Origin: Oscheius onirici
Lineage: Eukaryota > Nematoda > Chromadorea > Rhabditida > Rhabditidae
Length of the DNA: 64,000 bases
Direction of reading: 5' to 3'
Assembly (NCBI GenBank): GCA_932521025.1
Contig: OW051470.1
Location: forward strand, 1,302,001 to 1,366,000
Shown here: positions 54,101 to 64,000 of the stretch, piece by piece
How the letters are laid out: each line of letters begins with the position of its first letter
Numbering within the stretch: the first letter of the stretch is position 1
Notes under the pieces: generated by a model
What the model was told of the DNA's origin: nothing
Seen by the model: the letters and a program-made list of their open reading frames with translations, nothing else
The model's database searches: none
Translations under genes and position numbers: made by a program

Positions 54101-57100
54101 TAAAAATAGAATCCAGATATCTCGAACGAGTAGTCTGGTGAATTGTGGAGAAGGTTCTAGACCTTCTAGACCAGAAGATCCTCAGATTTAACCCCTCTTC
54201 GTTTGTAGAACAAGGCTTTTAGGAGTCAGTTTAAAACCTAATGTCCTTCATGAAAGCACTAGCTTCGTTTCGGACATGCGATCGTTTTTACGAATAATTC
54301 CGTTTTTCAGGTATTGGATAAACTGTCCTAAATAATCTCAAAACAACACGCATGCTCTGAAATATCAGCTTTGCTAAATTGCTTTGGATAGAGGGGTTGT
54401 TGAACTGAAAGATTACAGGATCCACCTCGAGATTCCAGAAACTCTATTCTGAACTAAACATTCAATTTCCAGATTCTTCACTGCGAGCGCCGTGTGGATC
54501 TTCTACAGCAGCTGAACGACCAGGCTCTCTTCCCGACGGAAAAGGTCATCTGGGACCGAAATGTCGTTCCGAACGACCACACTTTCGGCCAGACTGACCG
54601 TGTTCTGGCCCTCGATAAGCTCAATCTGCAGTTCCTGACCATCCGTGACTACCTGATGCGCAATTTCAAGCTCTTCCAGATGGAATCCACATGTATTTTT
54701 TTGCCCTTTTTTTTCTTAAAACTCCGAAATTTAGACGAAATACGACAAGATATTGAGGACGTCCTCGTAAGATTGAGGCCGTGGAAGCACGAGTCGAGAG
54801 ACGAGACAATTTTCGGTGGATGGGCCCGAATGGCTCTTCCTGTCAGTCATTTTGAGATTGTGGCCGTCGACAAGCCCTTCGTCGGACAGAGCAGTCCGAG
54901 CTCCGTCAAGGCCAATTTTACGGTGAATGTCGGCAAGAGACAGGATATTAGGGGAGAGTGGGAATGTGAGTTTTTTTGGAGGAGGAAATAGCTGATAGAA
55001 GTTATCATTTTTACAAGTCATACTACAAAAGGTCATGACAGCTTGGACGAATTTAAAACTTTTGACTCCTCTCAAAATTGCTTCAAAAACTCCAAATTTC
55101 CAGCTCTTCGCAAGCACGACGTCTGCTTCTTCGTCACAATCAGAGCCACCCAGCCCGTCGGCAGCAAGTACGATACGCGCAAGCCAATTGAAGAGCAGAT
55201 GGAGATTATTCATGTACGAGGCTGCGAAATTGAGGGAATGCTCGACGCCACTGGAAAAGTCATCGAAGAATACGGTAATCTCATTGCCTTTGTCCTAAAA
55301 TGTCGTCATTTTTCAGCTTCCTACGAGAGAAAACAGACCTGGCACGGAGAGAGCCGCAGCTATCGCGTCCTTCTGGACACGAATCAGTACCGAATGGACA
55401 TGGAAAATCATACGGAAAGAGGCGGCGAAGACGTCTATACGACCTTCAATCTCGTCGTCAGAAGAGATCCGAAGACGAACAACTTCAAGGCTGTACTGGG
55501 AACAATTAGAGAGCTCCTGAACACGGAATGTGTTATCCCCGACTGGCTACAGGACGTCGTCATCGGATTTGGTAATCCCGCTGCGGCTCACTATTCAAAG
55601 TGAGTTTTTTTGTGGTCAGGTCAGGATGGCTACCGACGAGCAGGTTGGATCAAGCCCCAAGTGAAAATCGGAGAAAACCACCGAAAATCCCTTCCAGAAA
55701 CGGTCTGATCAATTCTTTTTTTGCGGTTTGTAGAGAGGCGATAACTGGCTCTGAAGACTCTGAAAATAAGAGTTTGAAGTAGTCTTCCTCTGGAACACTT
55801 GGGAATAAAAACCGTAGATCCGGCCTTCATGCTTCCTTGGCGCAGTCGGCAGCGCGTCAGTCTCATAATCTGAAGGTCGTGAGTTCGAGCCTCACAGGGA
55901 GCAATGTTTTTGCTTTTTTTCCTTCCTTCATCCATATGTTGCAGAATTAATTTCCCCAACCAAGATCAACAGAATATATGTTATGCTTCCCAAATTACAG
56001 AATTCGCATAATGTTCTCTTCGTTCTTTCAGTTTTCCCCAGACTTACTCTCACAAAATGCAAAGAAATCGGTAAAACAAGGGCAAATTCATGCCGGAAAA
56101 CACTGCAATCCAAAGCCTGTTTCTGTTTCTAGTTTACCTGTTATATCATTTTCTGTTCATATTTATTCGTGAGTTAGATCGACGGATCCTGTCATCGACT
56201 TGTCTCCTCCTTCTACCTCCTTCTTGTCCTGGAGACTGATGCATCCAATCGGCTTTCCGTTCGGACGGACTGTCTTCTCGTTCCACAGCTCGTCGAAGAA
56301 GGCGTCGTTCAGCAGTTCCTGGCCACGAAGACGCTGGTGCGGATTGTATTGAAGGATGCGTTGAACGAGCTGTATAGCCTCGATCGAACACTGGCCCTGG
56401 ACGACAGGAAGGAGCTTCTTGAGAGAGGTCCTGTTCTTGCCATAAAAGTTCTTCTTGGCATCGCGGTACTTGCTCGAAGAGGCACGCATGACGTCCACCT
56501 CGTCCTGTGTCGGCACTCTAAACTTGTTTAGTTGTCTTTTGTATTCCAGTATTTTTCCGCGGATGCAGCCAAATTTTTGTTCAAGAAACTGGGAAAAACA
56601 GTCGTACTAGTTTATAAATGTGCAAAAACTGGTGGCTTCTTGTTCGGAAAAGATTCACCCAAAGCAGTTCATGTAGAGTTCCATCTGTCCGGCCGTGCTG
56701 CGTCCCGGAAAAGTGATCTTGCCTCCGAGAAGCTCCGAGAGACAGCAGCCAGCGGACCAGACATCGACCTCTGGTCCGTATTCCTTCGATCCGAGAAGCA
56801 GTTCCGGCGGTCTGTAGTAGCGAGTGACGTGATACGACGGCTGCGGGCCCTTCGGATCCATGCAGCTGCTGCCGAAATCGCCAATTTTCAGCAGACCGCT
56901 ATCCGGGTCAACGAGCAGATTTTGTGGCTTGACGTCACGATGAATGATACTGGTTCGCTCCAAATGATGTAGGCCACGGAAGAGCTGCCAGGCGAACATT
57001 TTCGTCTCGATCAGACCGACTTTCCTGTCGAATTGCTTCATGTACTGGTAGAGATTGAGCGGCAGGAACTCGAAGATGAGCGAGAAGCAAAGATTATCGG

Positions 57101-60100
57101 CATACTCGGTGCAGAAAAAGTAGAGTAGCTTGATGGTATTCTTGTGATTGAGCCGATTCAGCATCTTCAAGATGGTAATCTCGACCAAATTGATCTTGTT
57201 CTCCTCCTTTTGGCTCCAGGTCTTTTTGATGACGATTTCCGTCTCTTTACCCTCGGCCAGCTGCAGATTTCCTCGGTAGACGTTGCTGAAGGCGCCGGCA
57301 TTGAAGAGACGCAGATTGCGCACGTTTACGTGGACCTTAAGTTGTTTTTTTTGCTTATTTCGTGCCAAAAACTGACCAATTTGTCGTCGCGGAGGTCCAT
57401 AGCAGACACATCGGCCGACGTTTTCAGAACCATTCCTTCTGTCAGCAGACACCCTCTTCGGGAACTTTTTCTAGTAGTTGTGGCAATTTCAAAGTTTACT
57501 TGCTTATTGCTTGCTTTTGTAATTTTTTTGATAGAAATTAGTGCGCTTTTTATCTGAAAACAACTTCAAAAAACTTTACAAAAAAGACTTGGAGTAATTA
57601 ACGCATTGGGTAGCTCCTCTTTTTCGTGCTTGTGATTCGAAATGTGATCCTGTACAGTAAAAACTCAGAACTGTTTTAAAGATGCTCTTCTGAATCGTAT
57701 TGTTGCTACCAGACTCAGCTTCGCCTCTCTTCTGGTTACAAAAATCTTCTGGAAAAACGGCATCTATTGTTCCCTAAAAAATCTATTGTACTACTTCAAA
57801 AAACAGGAACAGTTCTAAAAAGACTGAATGAACAAGGTGGTTTGTCTAGACTTTTTTATTTCCGTTTTTCACTCTTACTTCTTCGGGCTCGGCTGTCTTC
57901 TGTCCTGGGAGTTTTTCTTTCGCAGGGCACTGACCTTCTTGGACGGCAGACGTCTTCCCGGCTTCAGACTGCTCGTGGTCTTTTTGGTCGACGGCGTCCC
58001 GTTTTTGCCGACATCTCGCTCCTTGCTGACGGACGTTCGTTTTCTGGCCTTTTCAAAGTGCTTCTTGGCCTTCATGCGGACGAAGACCTCCTTCAGCTTG
58101 CTCGTGACGACCGATGCCTTTGGACGTTTGGACGGCTCGTGACTCCAGAGCGCGTTGATCTTCTCGACGATTTGCGGAGGCACATCTTTTGGAAGAGTAG
58201 GACGGAACGTCGGGTCGCTGATTCTCTTCCTGATCTCCTGATTCAGGTACTTGTCGAACGGCTGACGACCATCGTTGAAGATCTCACTGAACGTGAGACC
58301 GAGAGCCCACAGGTCACATTCCTTCGTGTAGATGCCTCTTTTGATCGATTCTGGACTAAGCCATCGAATCGCGCTCTTTTCCGTAGGAGTGATCTGAGGA
58401 TGTTAATTGGAAAAGCGGGGTCATCATCACTTACAAAGTACGTTTCGTCATGGGTGCTCATTCCGAAATCGGCAATCTTGACGAGGTGCTTCTTCACTTG
58501 GATGAGACAGTTCCTCAGAGCAAGATCTCTGTGGCTCATTTTTGCGCTCTCGTGCAGGTAGTTCAGGCCACATCCGATGTCGTAGCAGTACTTGATTTTA
58601 TGGAGCATCGGGACAGCTGTAGTCTTCATGAACTTGTCCAGACTGCCTCCTTCCACCAGTTCCATGACGATCGAACAGAAGGAGCCGTCATTGAGGACAC
58701 CGAAGAATTTGACAATGTTCGGATGATTCAGTTGTCTCATGAGTCGGCCTTCTTTCAATAGCTGCTCCATCCGATCCTTGTTCTCGTCGTTGACCTTCGT
58801 CACCTTGATTGCCACATCCTTCTTCTTTCCCTCTTCCGATAGTGTTCCTCGATAGATCTGAATCAATAATTGCTCGAGACAAACTTTTATCCTACCGTTC
58901 CAAAGGCTCCTTCGCCAATCTTCGGACCCTGATCCAGATTCTCCTTCTTCAGCTGCCATACTGGACGTCCGACTGCTTGAGCGATCAGAGCTCCGTTCTC
59001 GTCGACTGCGACTTTCCTGTTGATATGTTCCAGGAGCAACTGCTGGATGCTGTCGCTGTAGATCTGTCTAGTGAGCGTCACACCTTTGTCATCGAAAACC
59101 AAGGGGATCTTGTGTAGAGGCTCTTTGACCTTGTTCCTGACGACCAAAACGCACTGGTTATGTTCCATGACGATGCAGAAGTTGCCCTCTCCCAACAGAA
59201 CCTCCTCCAGATCTCGGAGATCAGCACTGCCAAAGTAGAAGCTTTCCTTGGTTATATCCGTCACCATCCTGTCCTCCAGATCTGTCGCGTTGGATGTTCC
59301 GGTAGTACCCGATGAACTTGGAGCAGAAGTAACCGGCACTGCATCTGACTCTTGGTTCAGGATGGGGGACACTTCCATCAGATCTTCTCCTGGTAGCTCG
59401 GGCGTCTTCATCTGTTGACCTTCCTTGTCCGACGCCTTGCTCGGAGCTGTCTGGCCCGGTAGACTACCTAGAAGAACCCATTGGAACAACAGAAGAACAC
59501 TTACCCATTGGTGAGGAGCCTGTTGAGTAACTGATGTCTGATGAGTTCCCAAACTTGACTAATTATCTTTTTCAGAAAAGTTTTACTTTCACAATACTTA
59601 TTTCAAAAACAGAAATCTTTGTGGATTTCAAAACTTTCCTACAAATTATCTTATTTTGAAGAACTTACTATTTCAAGAGTTCAATTGAATACATTGCCGT
59701 CAAAAACGAACTGATCAACCTGTGTAAGAACATGAATAAACATTCCTTTTTCTTGCTGTTTCTTTAGTTGGAACCAATAACCTCCGTTTTTGGGTGACAG
59801 TCCACTAGTGAGCCTCTCTTGAGAGTTCTACCTTCTAACTAAGTTCCCTTCTCTCAAACCTCGTTATAAAACCTCAATTTCCAGGTTGAACAATCGTATC
59901 CCGACGACGGACTTCAACGACACCTTCCTCAGCTATGAGCATCTCTGTGCCTCATTCCCCGACTACAAGATTGAGCCGTCGGCCCCTGTCGAGCAGATGA
60001 TTCCTCCCTTCAGGTTTTTCTTCCTCTTTTTTTAAGGCTAAACCCCCATAATTTTAGGCTAACATTCAAAAATATGAAGACTCCAGAGGACAAGGCGATT

Positions 60101-63100
60101 AAAGCCGAGCCAATGACGGTAATTCCGAGAAGCCCGTACCCGATGGAACTGAACAAAAATCAAGTTTTTTTCACTCCGAGCCAGGTTGAGGCGATTAAGG
60201 TACTGTTTTCTTTAATTTTAAGCTAAGAACGCATACGTTTTAGGCTGGAATGCAGCCCGGGTTGTCCATGATCGTCGGACCGCCCGGTACGGGTAAAACT
60301 GACGTCGCCGTCCAAATAATCTCGAACATTTACCACAATTGGCCGAATCAGAGGACGCTCGTCGTGACTCACAGTAATCAGGCTCTGAACCAGCTCTTTG
60401 AGAAGATTATTGCCCTGGATGTCGACGAGAGACATCTTCTGAGAATGGGTCAGTTTTCAGATCGTTAAAGTTCGAAAAAGCCGTAGTCGACTTTTTTTTT
60501 AATCTCTTTGTAGAAAACCATAAGATGCTGTTGCGGGTTACTGTAGCTGTATCCAGTTCCTTCCACTTCGTTTCTTGCATTCGAAATATCTCGTTTTGAA
60601 CATACCTACAAAATAATTTCAGGTCACGGAGAGGAGAGTCTCGAGACGGAGAAAGATTTCTCTCGCTACGGTCGAGTTAACCACGTTCTCCGTGAACGTC
60701 TCCGTCTCCTGCAGGAAGTCGAAAAGCTCCAGAAGGCCATGAAAGTCGAAGGAGATGTCAGTTACAGTTGCGACAATGCCGGCTCTTTCTTCCGCTTTAC
60801 CGTAATTTCTTTTTTAACCATTTCAATGATAAAACTAGGTTCAATTTGCCTGGGACGAATTCCTGGAGAAGTGCAAAGCGTCAAACTCTAATTTGGCCGA
60901 AATTTACCCCTTCCGCGACTATTTTGCCGATCTGCCGGAAATGTTCAATGGAGAAAAGGAGCACGACGAAGAGGCCGCTCAGTCCGGCTGGCGTCATATC
61001 AAGGCCATTTTCGAGCAGCTGGAAGAATTCCGAGCCTTTGAGCTGCTGAGAAATGGACGCGACAGAACGGAATATCTTCTGGTTCGTATTTTTATTAATT
61101 TTGAGAAAACTCGAAAAAAACAAAAAATTCCAGGTTAAAGAGGCCAAAATTATCGCGATGACATGTACACATGCGGCTCTTAGACGAAAAGAACTCGTCG
61201 ACCTCGGATTCCGGTACGATAACATCCTGATGGAAGAAGCCGCCCAGATTCTGGAAGTCGAGACATTCATTCCTCTTCTCCTACAGGTACTTCATCGAAT
61301 TTTTTAGTGCTAAACTTGAAAGAAAAATCTGAAAAGAAGCTGAAAGTTTACAATATTCCCGGTTTGAAAAATGATTGCTCAAAGTTTTGTTAAACCAGTT
61401 CCGATCTTCACTTTCGGTGCTCCCAAAATCCTGTAAAAGTAAAAGCACTAAAAGGGAAAACTACTTTGAATCGCATGAAACCTTCAGATGACAAAAATTT
61501 GGGATTTGGGACGTGTGAAAAGTTGCTGAATCTAAAGCAGAAAAAATCAGTGAGAATATGCTAGCAATCTTCCCAGAAACTAGTCTTACTCAACTATGCT
61601 TTTTTCAGAATCCAAAAGACGGTCGTTCGCGGCTGAAGCGCTGGATTATGATCGGAGACCACAACCAGCTGCCTCCAATTGTCCAGAACCGCGCCTTCCA
61701 GAAGTATTCCAACATGGAACAGTCTCTCTTTGCCCGATTTGTTCGTCTCGGCGTGCCGCACACGATGCTTGACGCACAGGGTCGTGCCAGAGCAGAGTAC
61801 GCTTATTTTCCGTATTTTTAACCTAAAGAAACTTTAGTATTGCCTCCCTGTACAGCTGGAGATATCGCACACTGGGAAACCTTCCCCACATTGAGAATCT
61901 GCCCCGCTTCCAGAATGCCAATGCCGGTTTTGGATTCAGCTTCCAGCTTGTAGACGTCCCCGATTTCAATGGAGTCGGAGAATCGGAACCCAGTCAATAT
62001 TTCTATCAGGTATGGGGTTAAAAAAAGAAACTCGTTACAGTTATAAAAACTGGCGGTTCTGTCTTTTTTAGCTTATCTTTTGGTGCTGAAATAACCAGTA
62101 AACCGTTGTTTGGACGTCAGAAACAATTGAGAAACATCCAGTACATCGAGGTGCAGAGTCTTTGTGTAAAAAAAAGAAAACAAGTAAATTTCTTTCACAG
62201 ATTGTGGAGAGCTGTAAAATTAGTTCAGTTAACCACAAAGACGGGGTCAGAAACTTAAAAAAGACAAAAATATTGTACATAACCCACGTCATATATAACC
62301 GACTAATACCATTAACCGAAATACACCGGGAAATCCCGGCGATTCCTTTAAAAGCGAATTTGCTTATATAACCACCTATTCTACGAGTGACGAGGAATTA
62401 CGGGCGCGACCTGGTTTTCAGCGCTCCTCGGCCAAAGAATTCAGCGCCCCAACTTCTGCCAATCGTTTTTTTTAGCTAGTCTAGATTGAACTGAATTGTT
62501 TTTGATTATTTTTTTTTCGGCTAAAAAATTGGCTGAGAAAACAGCCTGGAAATAGGTTAAACAGCATTTGATCACATAAACTCCCATTTTTTCAGAATCT
62601 CGGTGAGGCCGAATATGCCGTGGCTCTCTTCACCTACATGCGAATTCTCGGCTATCCAGCCGAAAAGATTTCCATCATTACGACCTACAACGGACAGGCG
62701 CAGCTTCTTCGCGACGTCATTGAATCGCGCTGTGCCAATAACCCCCTAATCGGTGCGCCGGCCAAGATCTCGACCGTCGACAAATACCAGGGACAGCAGA
62801 ACGACTACATTATTCTCAGTCTCGTCAGGACGAAGCATATCGGACATATTAGGTACTTTTTGGCGTTAAAAAGTGACTAAAAGTGAGTAATTTAGGGATG
62901 TCCGACGTCTGATTGTGGCCTTGTCTCGTGCCCGACTCGGTCTCTACGTTCTGGGCCGTGCAAAGCTCTTCCAGAACTGTCTGGAGCTGCAGCCTGCCAT
63001 TGAAATTGTGAGTTTTTGTTGTCTCTTGGTCTCTCGTCCATTTACAAAATCATGTAATCTTTCCCAAATTTACGTTGACATTTCAGTTGCGAAAAGTTGA

Positions 63101-63560
63101 AAATGATAAATTATTCCCCATTTTCAGCTCTGCAAGCGTCCGCCTCGTCTGATCCTCGTCCCGAATGAATCCTATCCGTCCACACGTAAAGCCAACGAAC
63201 GGGCAGCCGGAGATCCAGTTGAAATCCACGATACTGTCGAGCTCTGCCACTTTGTCCATCAGTTCTATTTGGGCAATGTCGAGACGCTCAAAATGCGCTA
63301 CCAAAAGGCTCAGGAGGAATATGAGGAGAAAATGGCTGTAAGTTTTTTGTTTTTAAGCTTAAAAACGCATAAAATTGCAGAAATTACGTCCTCCTCCAAT
63401 AGAAGAAGTCAAGCCGGTGGCGGAGGAAGAAGAAATGGAAGAGGAAGAAGTACAGGCTCCCGTTCCGCCGAAAAAGAAGCCCGAAGAGGAAGAAGTCGCC
63501 CAGGATATCGTCTTCGAAGAGATGGACTTCGAAAAGCTGGAACACGTTCCGAAATATTGA
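51175..63560 (+). CDS. AQR: AQR (Aquarius / EMB-4), intron-binding spliceosomal helicase
   Basis: About 24 exons over 12.4 kb join into roughly 1,400 residues. The N-terminal armadillo-like part begins at 51175 ([36 protein letters not shown]). The UPF1-type helicase core is in the 3' half: Walker [10 protein letters not shown] (60281-), MEEAAQ in place of [32 protein letters not shown] and [14 protein letters not shown]. An acidic tail ends [15 protein letters not shown] binds the intron upstream of the branch point and links splicing to small-RNA biology in worms (EMB-4). A 4.3-kb intron (about 55601-59884) contains tRNA-Met and two protein-kinase genes; a 1-kb intron (53467-54473) contains a small ORF. 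TTTACAG precedes the ATG. Confidence 0.95.
53618..53827 (-). CDS. Small ORF nested in an AQR intron
   Basis: A 69-residue frame, [20 protein letters not shown]...[15 protein letters not shown], acidic and without a signal peptide. An acceptor CCTTCAG lies 2 bp before its ATG on the minus strand, the trans-splicing arrangement seen at other genes here, which favours a real gene. No family recognised. The remaining intron (53828-54473) shows nothing. Confidence 0.5.
   Translation of the reverse strand: MDPNTEKMSPPAFLYWSSHVFDIDEAEVFRFEKKSPTIEEKSITGTTMNYWNYGYVDLTEEDLLKFSKL
55831..55903 (+). tRNA. tRNA-Met(CAT), elongator type
   Basis: A 73-nt cloverleaf: acceptor GCTTCCT/AGGGAGC, A box TGGCGCAGTCGGCAGCG, anticodon arm TCAGTCTCATAATCTGA giving CAT, T arm GTGAGTTCGAGCCTCAC, discriminator A, with a T-rich stretch after. 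The acceptor and D arm fit elongator rather than initiator tRNA-Met. It lies in the large AQR intron on the same strand as AQR. Confidence 0.95.
56163..57433 (-). CDS. GSK3-like Ser/Thr protein kinase (divergent)
   Basis: Three exons: 57433 to about 57379 ([19 protein letters not shown]), about 57336-56655, about 56519-56163. The kinase domain has a weak glycine loop ([13 protein letters not shown]), Lys in [44 protein letters not shown] (GSK3/CMGC activation segment) and [16 protein letters not shown]. The C-terminal lobe includes [20 protein letters not shown]. About 395 residues. C. elegans has divergent GSK3-like kinases expressed in the germline; this resembles that group. The start is the ATG 4 bp after a TGACAG acceptor. 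It is entirely inside an AQR intron on the other strand, tail-to-head with the next kinase. Confidence 0.85.
57434..57874. other. Spacer between two nested kinase genes
   Basis: AT-rich DNA inside the AQR intron. It is the probable promoter/5' region of the GSK3-like kinase and 3' flank of the FER-like kinase. No other feature seen. Confidence 0.4.
57875..59508 (-). CDS. FER-like SH2 tyrosine kinase (nematode type)
   Basis: Four exons. A Ser/Thr/Pro-rich leader precedes an SH2 domain starting [20 protein letters not shown], then a tyrosine-kinase domain: [14 protein letters not shown] (loop), DVAIKVTKV (Lys), [48 protein letters not shown]. The tail is strongly basic ([17 protein letters not shown]). 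SH2 plus kinase without an F-BAR region matches the large nematode FER-related family, many of which are sperm-expressed. The SH2 phosphotyrosine-binding Arg of FLVR is missing: the strand reads [10 protein letters not shown]. Start: the ATG at 59508, one codon before an intron, keeps frame; a longer frame from 59552 would not splice in phase. It is nested in the AQR intron. Confidence 0.85.
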
Positions 63561-64000
63561 GGACGGTCTATTTATCTCAATTCGTCATGATTCATTCTCT
63601 TTTACATGTTGTAAATCTGTTTTTGAAGCTTCATTTACTGGAAAATGAGCGAAGAAAAGGCGGAGACAGAGTTATAGGAACATGATGGTTGGAAGCAACT
63701 ACCGGCTCAAATAGCGTCAAAGAATGTGATTCTGATCATAAAATGGTGAGAAAACTGGACAAAAGTACAGACACGGGACAGTAATCTACTGAACTCTCCA
63801 GAGGCTGCCGAAAGACGATGATACGAGAAATGAGCGTTAGCATAGAAGTTGGTATTTTAGAGTCGGGAGAAAAGTGGAGAAAAACTTGTAGAGAAAAACT
63901 CGCTGATTCTTAATCACTATACTTTATGGGATATATTCTCAAAAATAACCGAGTTATAAGCTCTCGAAGTGCCTGTAGACTGAACAGTGATGAGAGGAAT
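63561..64000. other. AQR 3' flank, nothing recognised
   Basis: Downstream of the AQR stop there is no clear AATAAA close by and no coding frame or RNA gene to the window edge. Confidence 0.4.

Noticed and set aside
57767..58561. 264-codon plus-strand frame
   Set aside because: It is the antisense shadow of the FER-like kinase exons, which carry HRDLALRN and DFG on the minus strand.

Overview
The window is nuclear DNA of a nematode, most likely a rhabditid. The evidence is: many short introns (about 30-50 nt) ending in TTTCAG-like acceptors; acceptors lying directly 5' of start codons, as expected for spliced-leader trans-splicing; an SRH-like chemoreceptor cluster; worm-style two-domain galectins; and protein-coding genes closest in memory to Caenorhabditis genes. 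The species cannot be named from sequence alone. All gene calls come from reading translations and splice signals by eye, so exon ends are approximate unless stated.

Layout. 1-9 kb: four SRH-like 7TM chemoreceptor loci (one cut by the window edge, two complete, one pseudogene) with LINE debris and a duplicated intergenic block. 9-12.5 kb: no intact gene; a LINE tail, a degenerate exon-like repeat array and a dead mariner-type transposon. 12.5-19.6 kb: two paralogous tandem-CRD galectins flanking small secreted thrombospondin-type-1 (TSP1) genes, of which one is intact, two are broken and one is a scrap. 19.6-26.2 kb: repeat-rich DNA with a Ly6-like secreted protein, tRNA-Cys, several inverted-repeat elements (one with 0.3-kb arms carrying a tRNA-like promoter) and a pair of small secreted-peptide loci. 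26.3-30.9 kb: SART1. 31.6-40.5 kb: NOSIP, SNRNP40 and LIPT1 head to tail, probably an operon, with large element-filled introns. 42-45.3 kb: a membrane DnaJ protein (DNAJC4-like) and three small ORFs. 45.4-50.3 kb: PSMA3, NAA30 and ISY1. 51.2-63.6 kb: AQR, whose introns host a small ORF, tRNA-Met, a GSK3-like kinase and a FER-like SH2 tyrosine kinase, all four lying inside the AQR gene.

How genes relate. Four core splicing factors (SART1 of the tri-snRNP, SNRNP40 of U5, ISY1 and AQR of the intron-binding complex) plus the spliceosome-associated NOSIP lie within 37 kb. ISY1 and AQR are divergently transcribed from one 0.9-kb interval. The left half holds fast-evolving environmental and secreted families with many pseudogenes; the right half holds conserved housekeeping genes whose introns absorb mobile elements.
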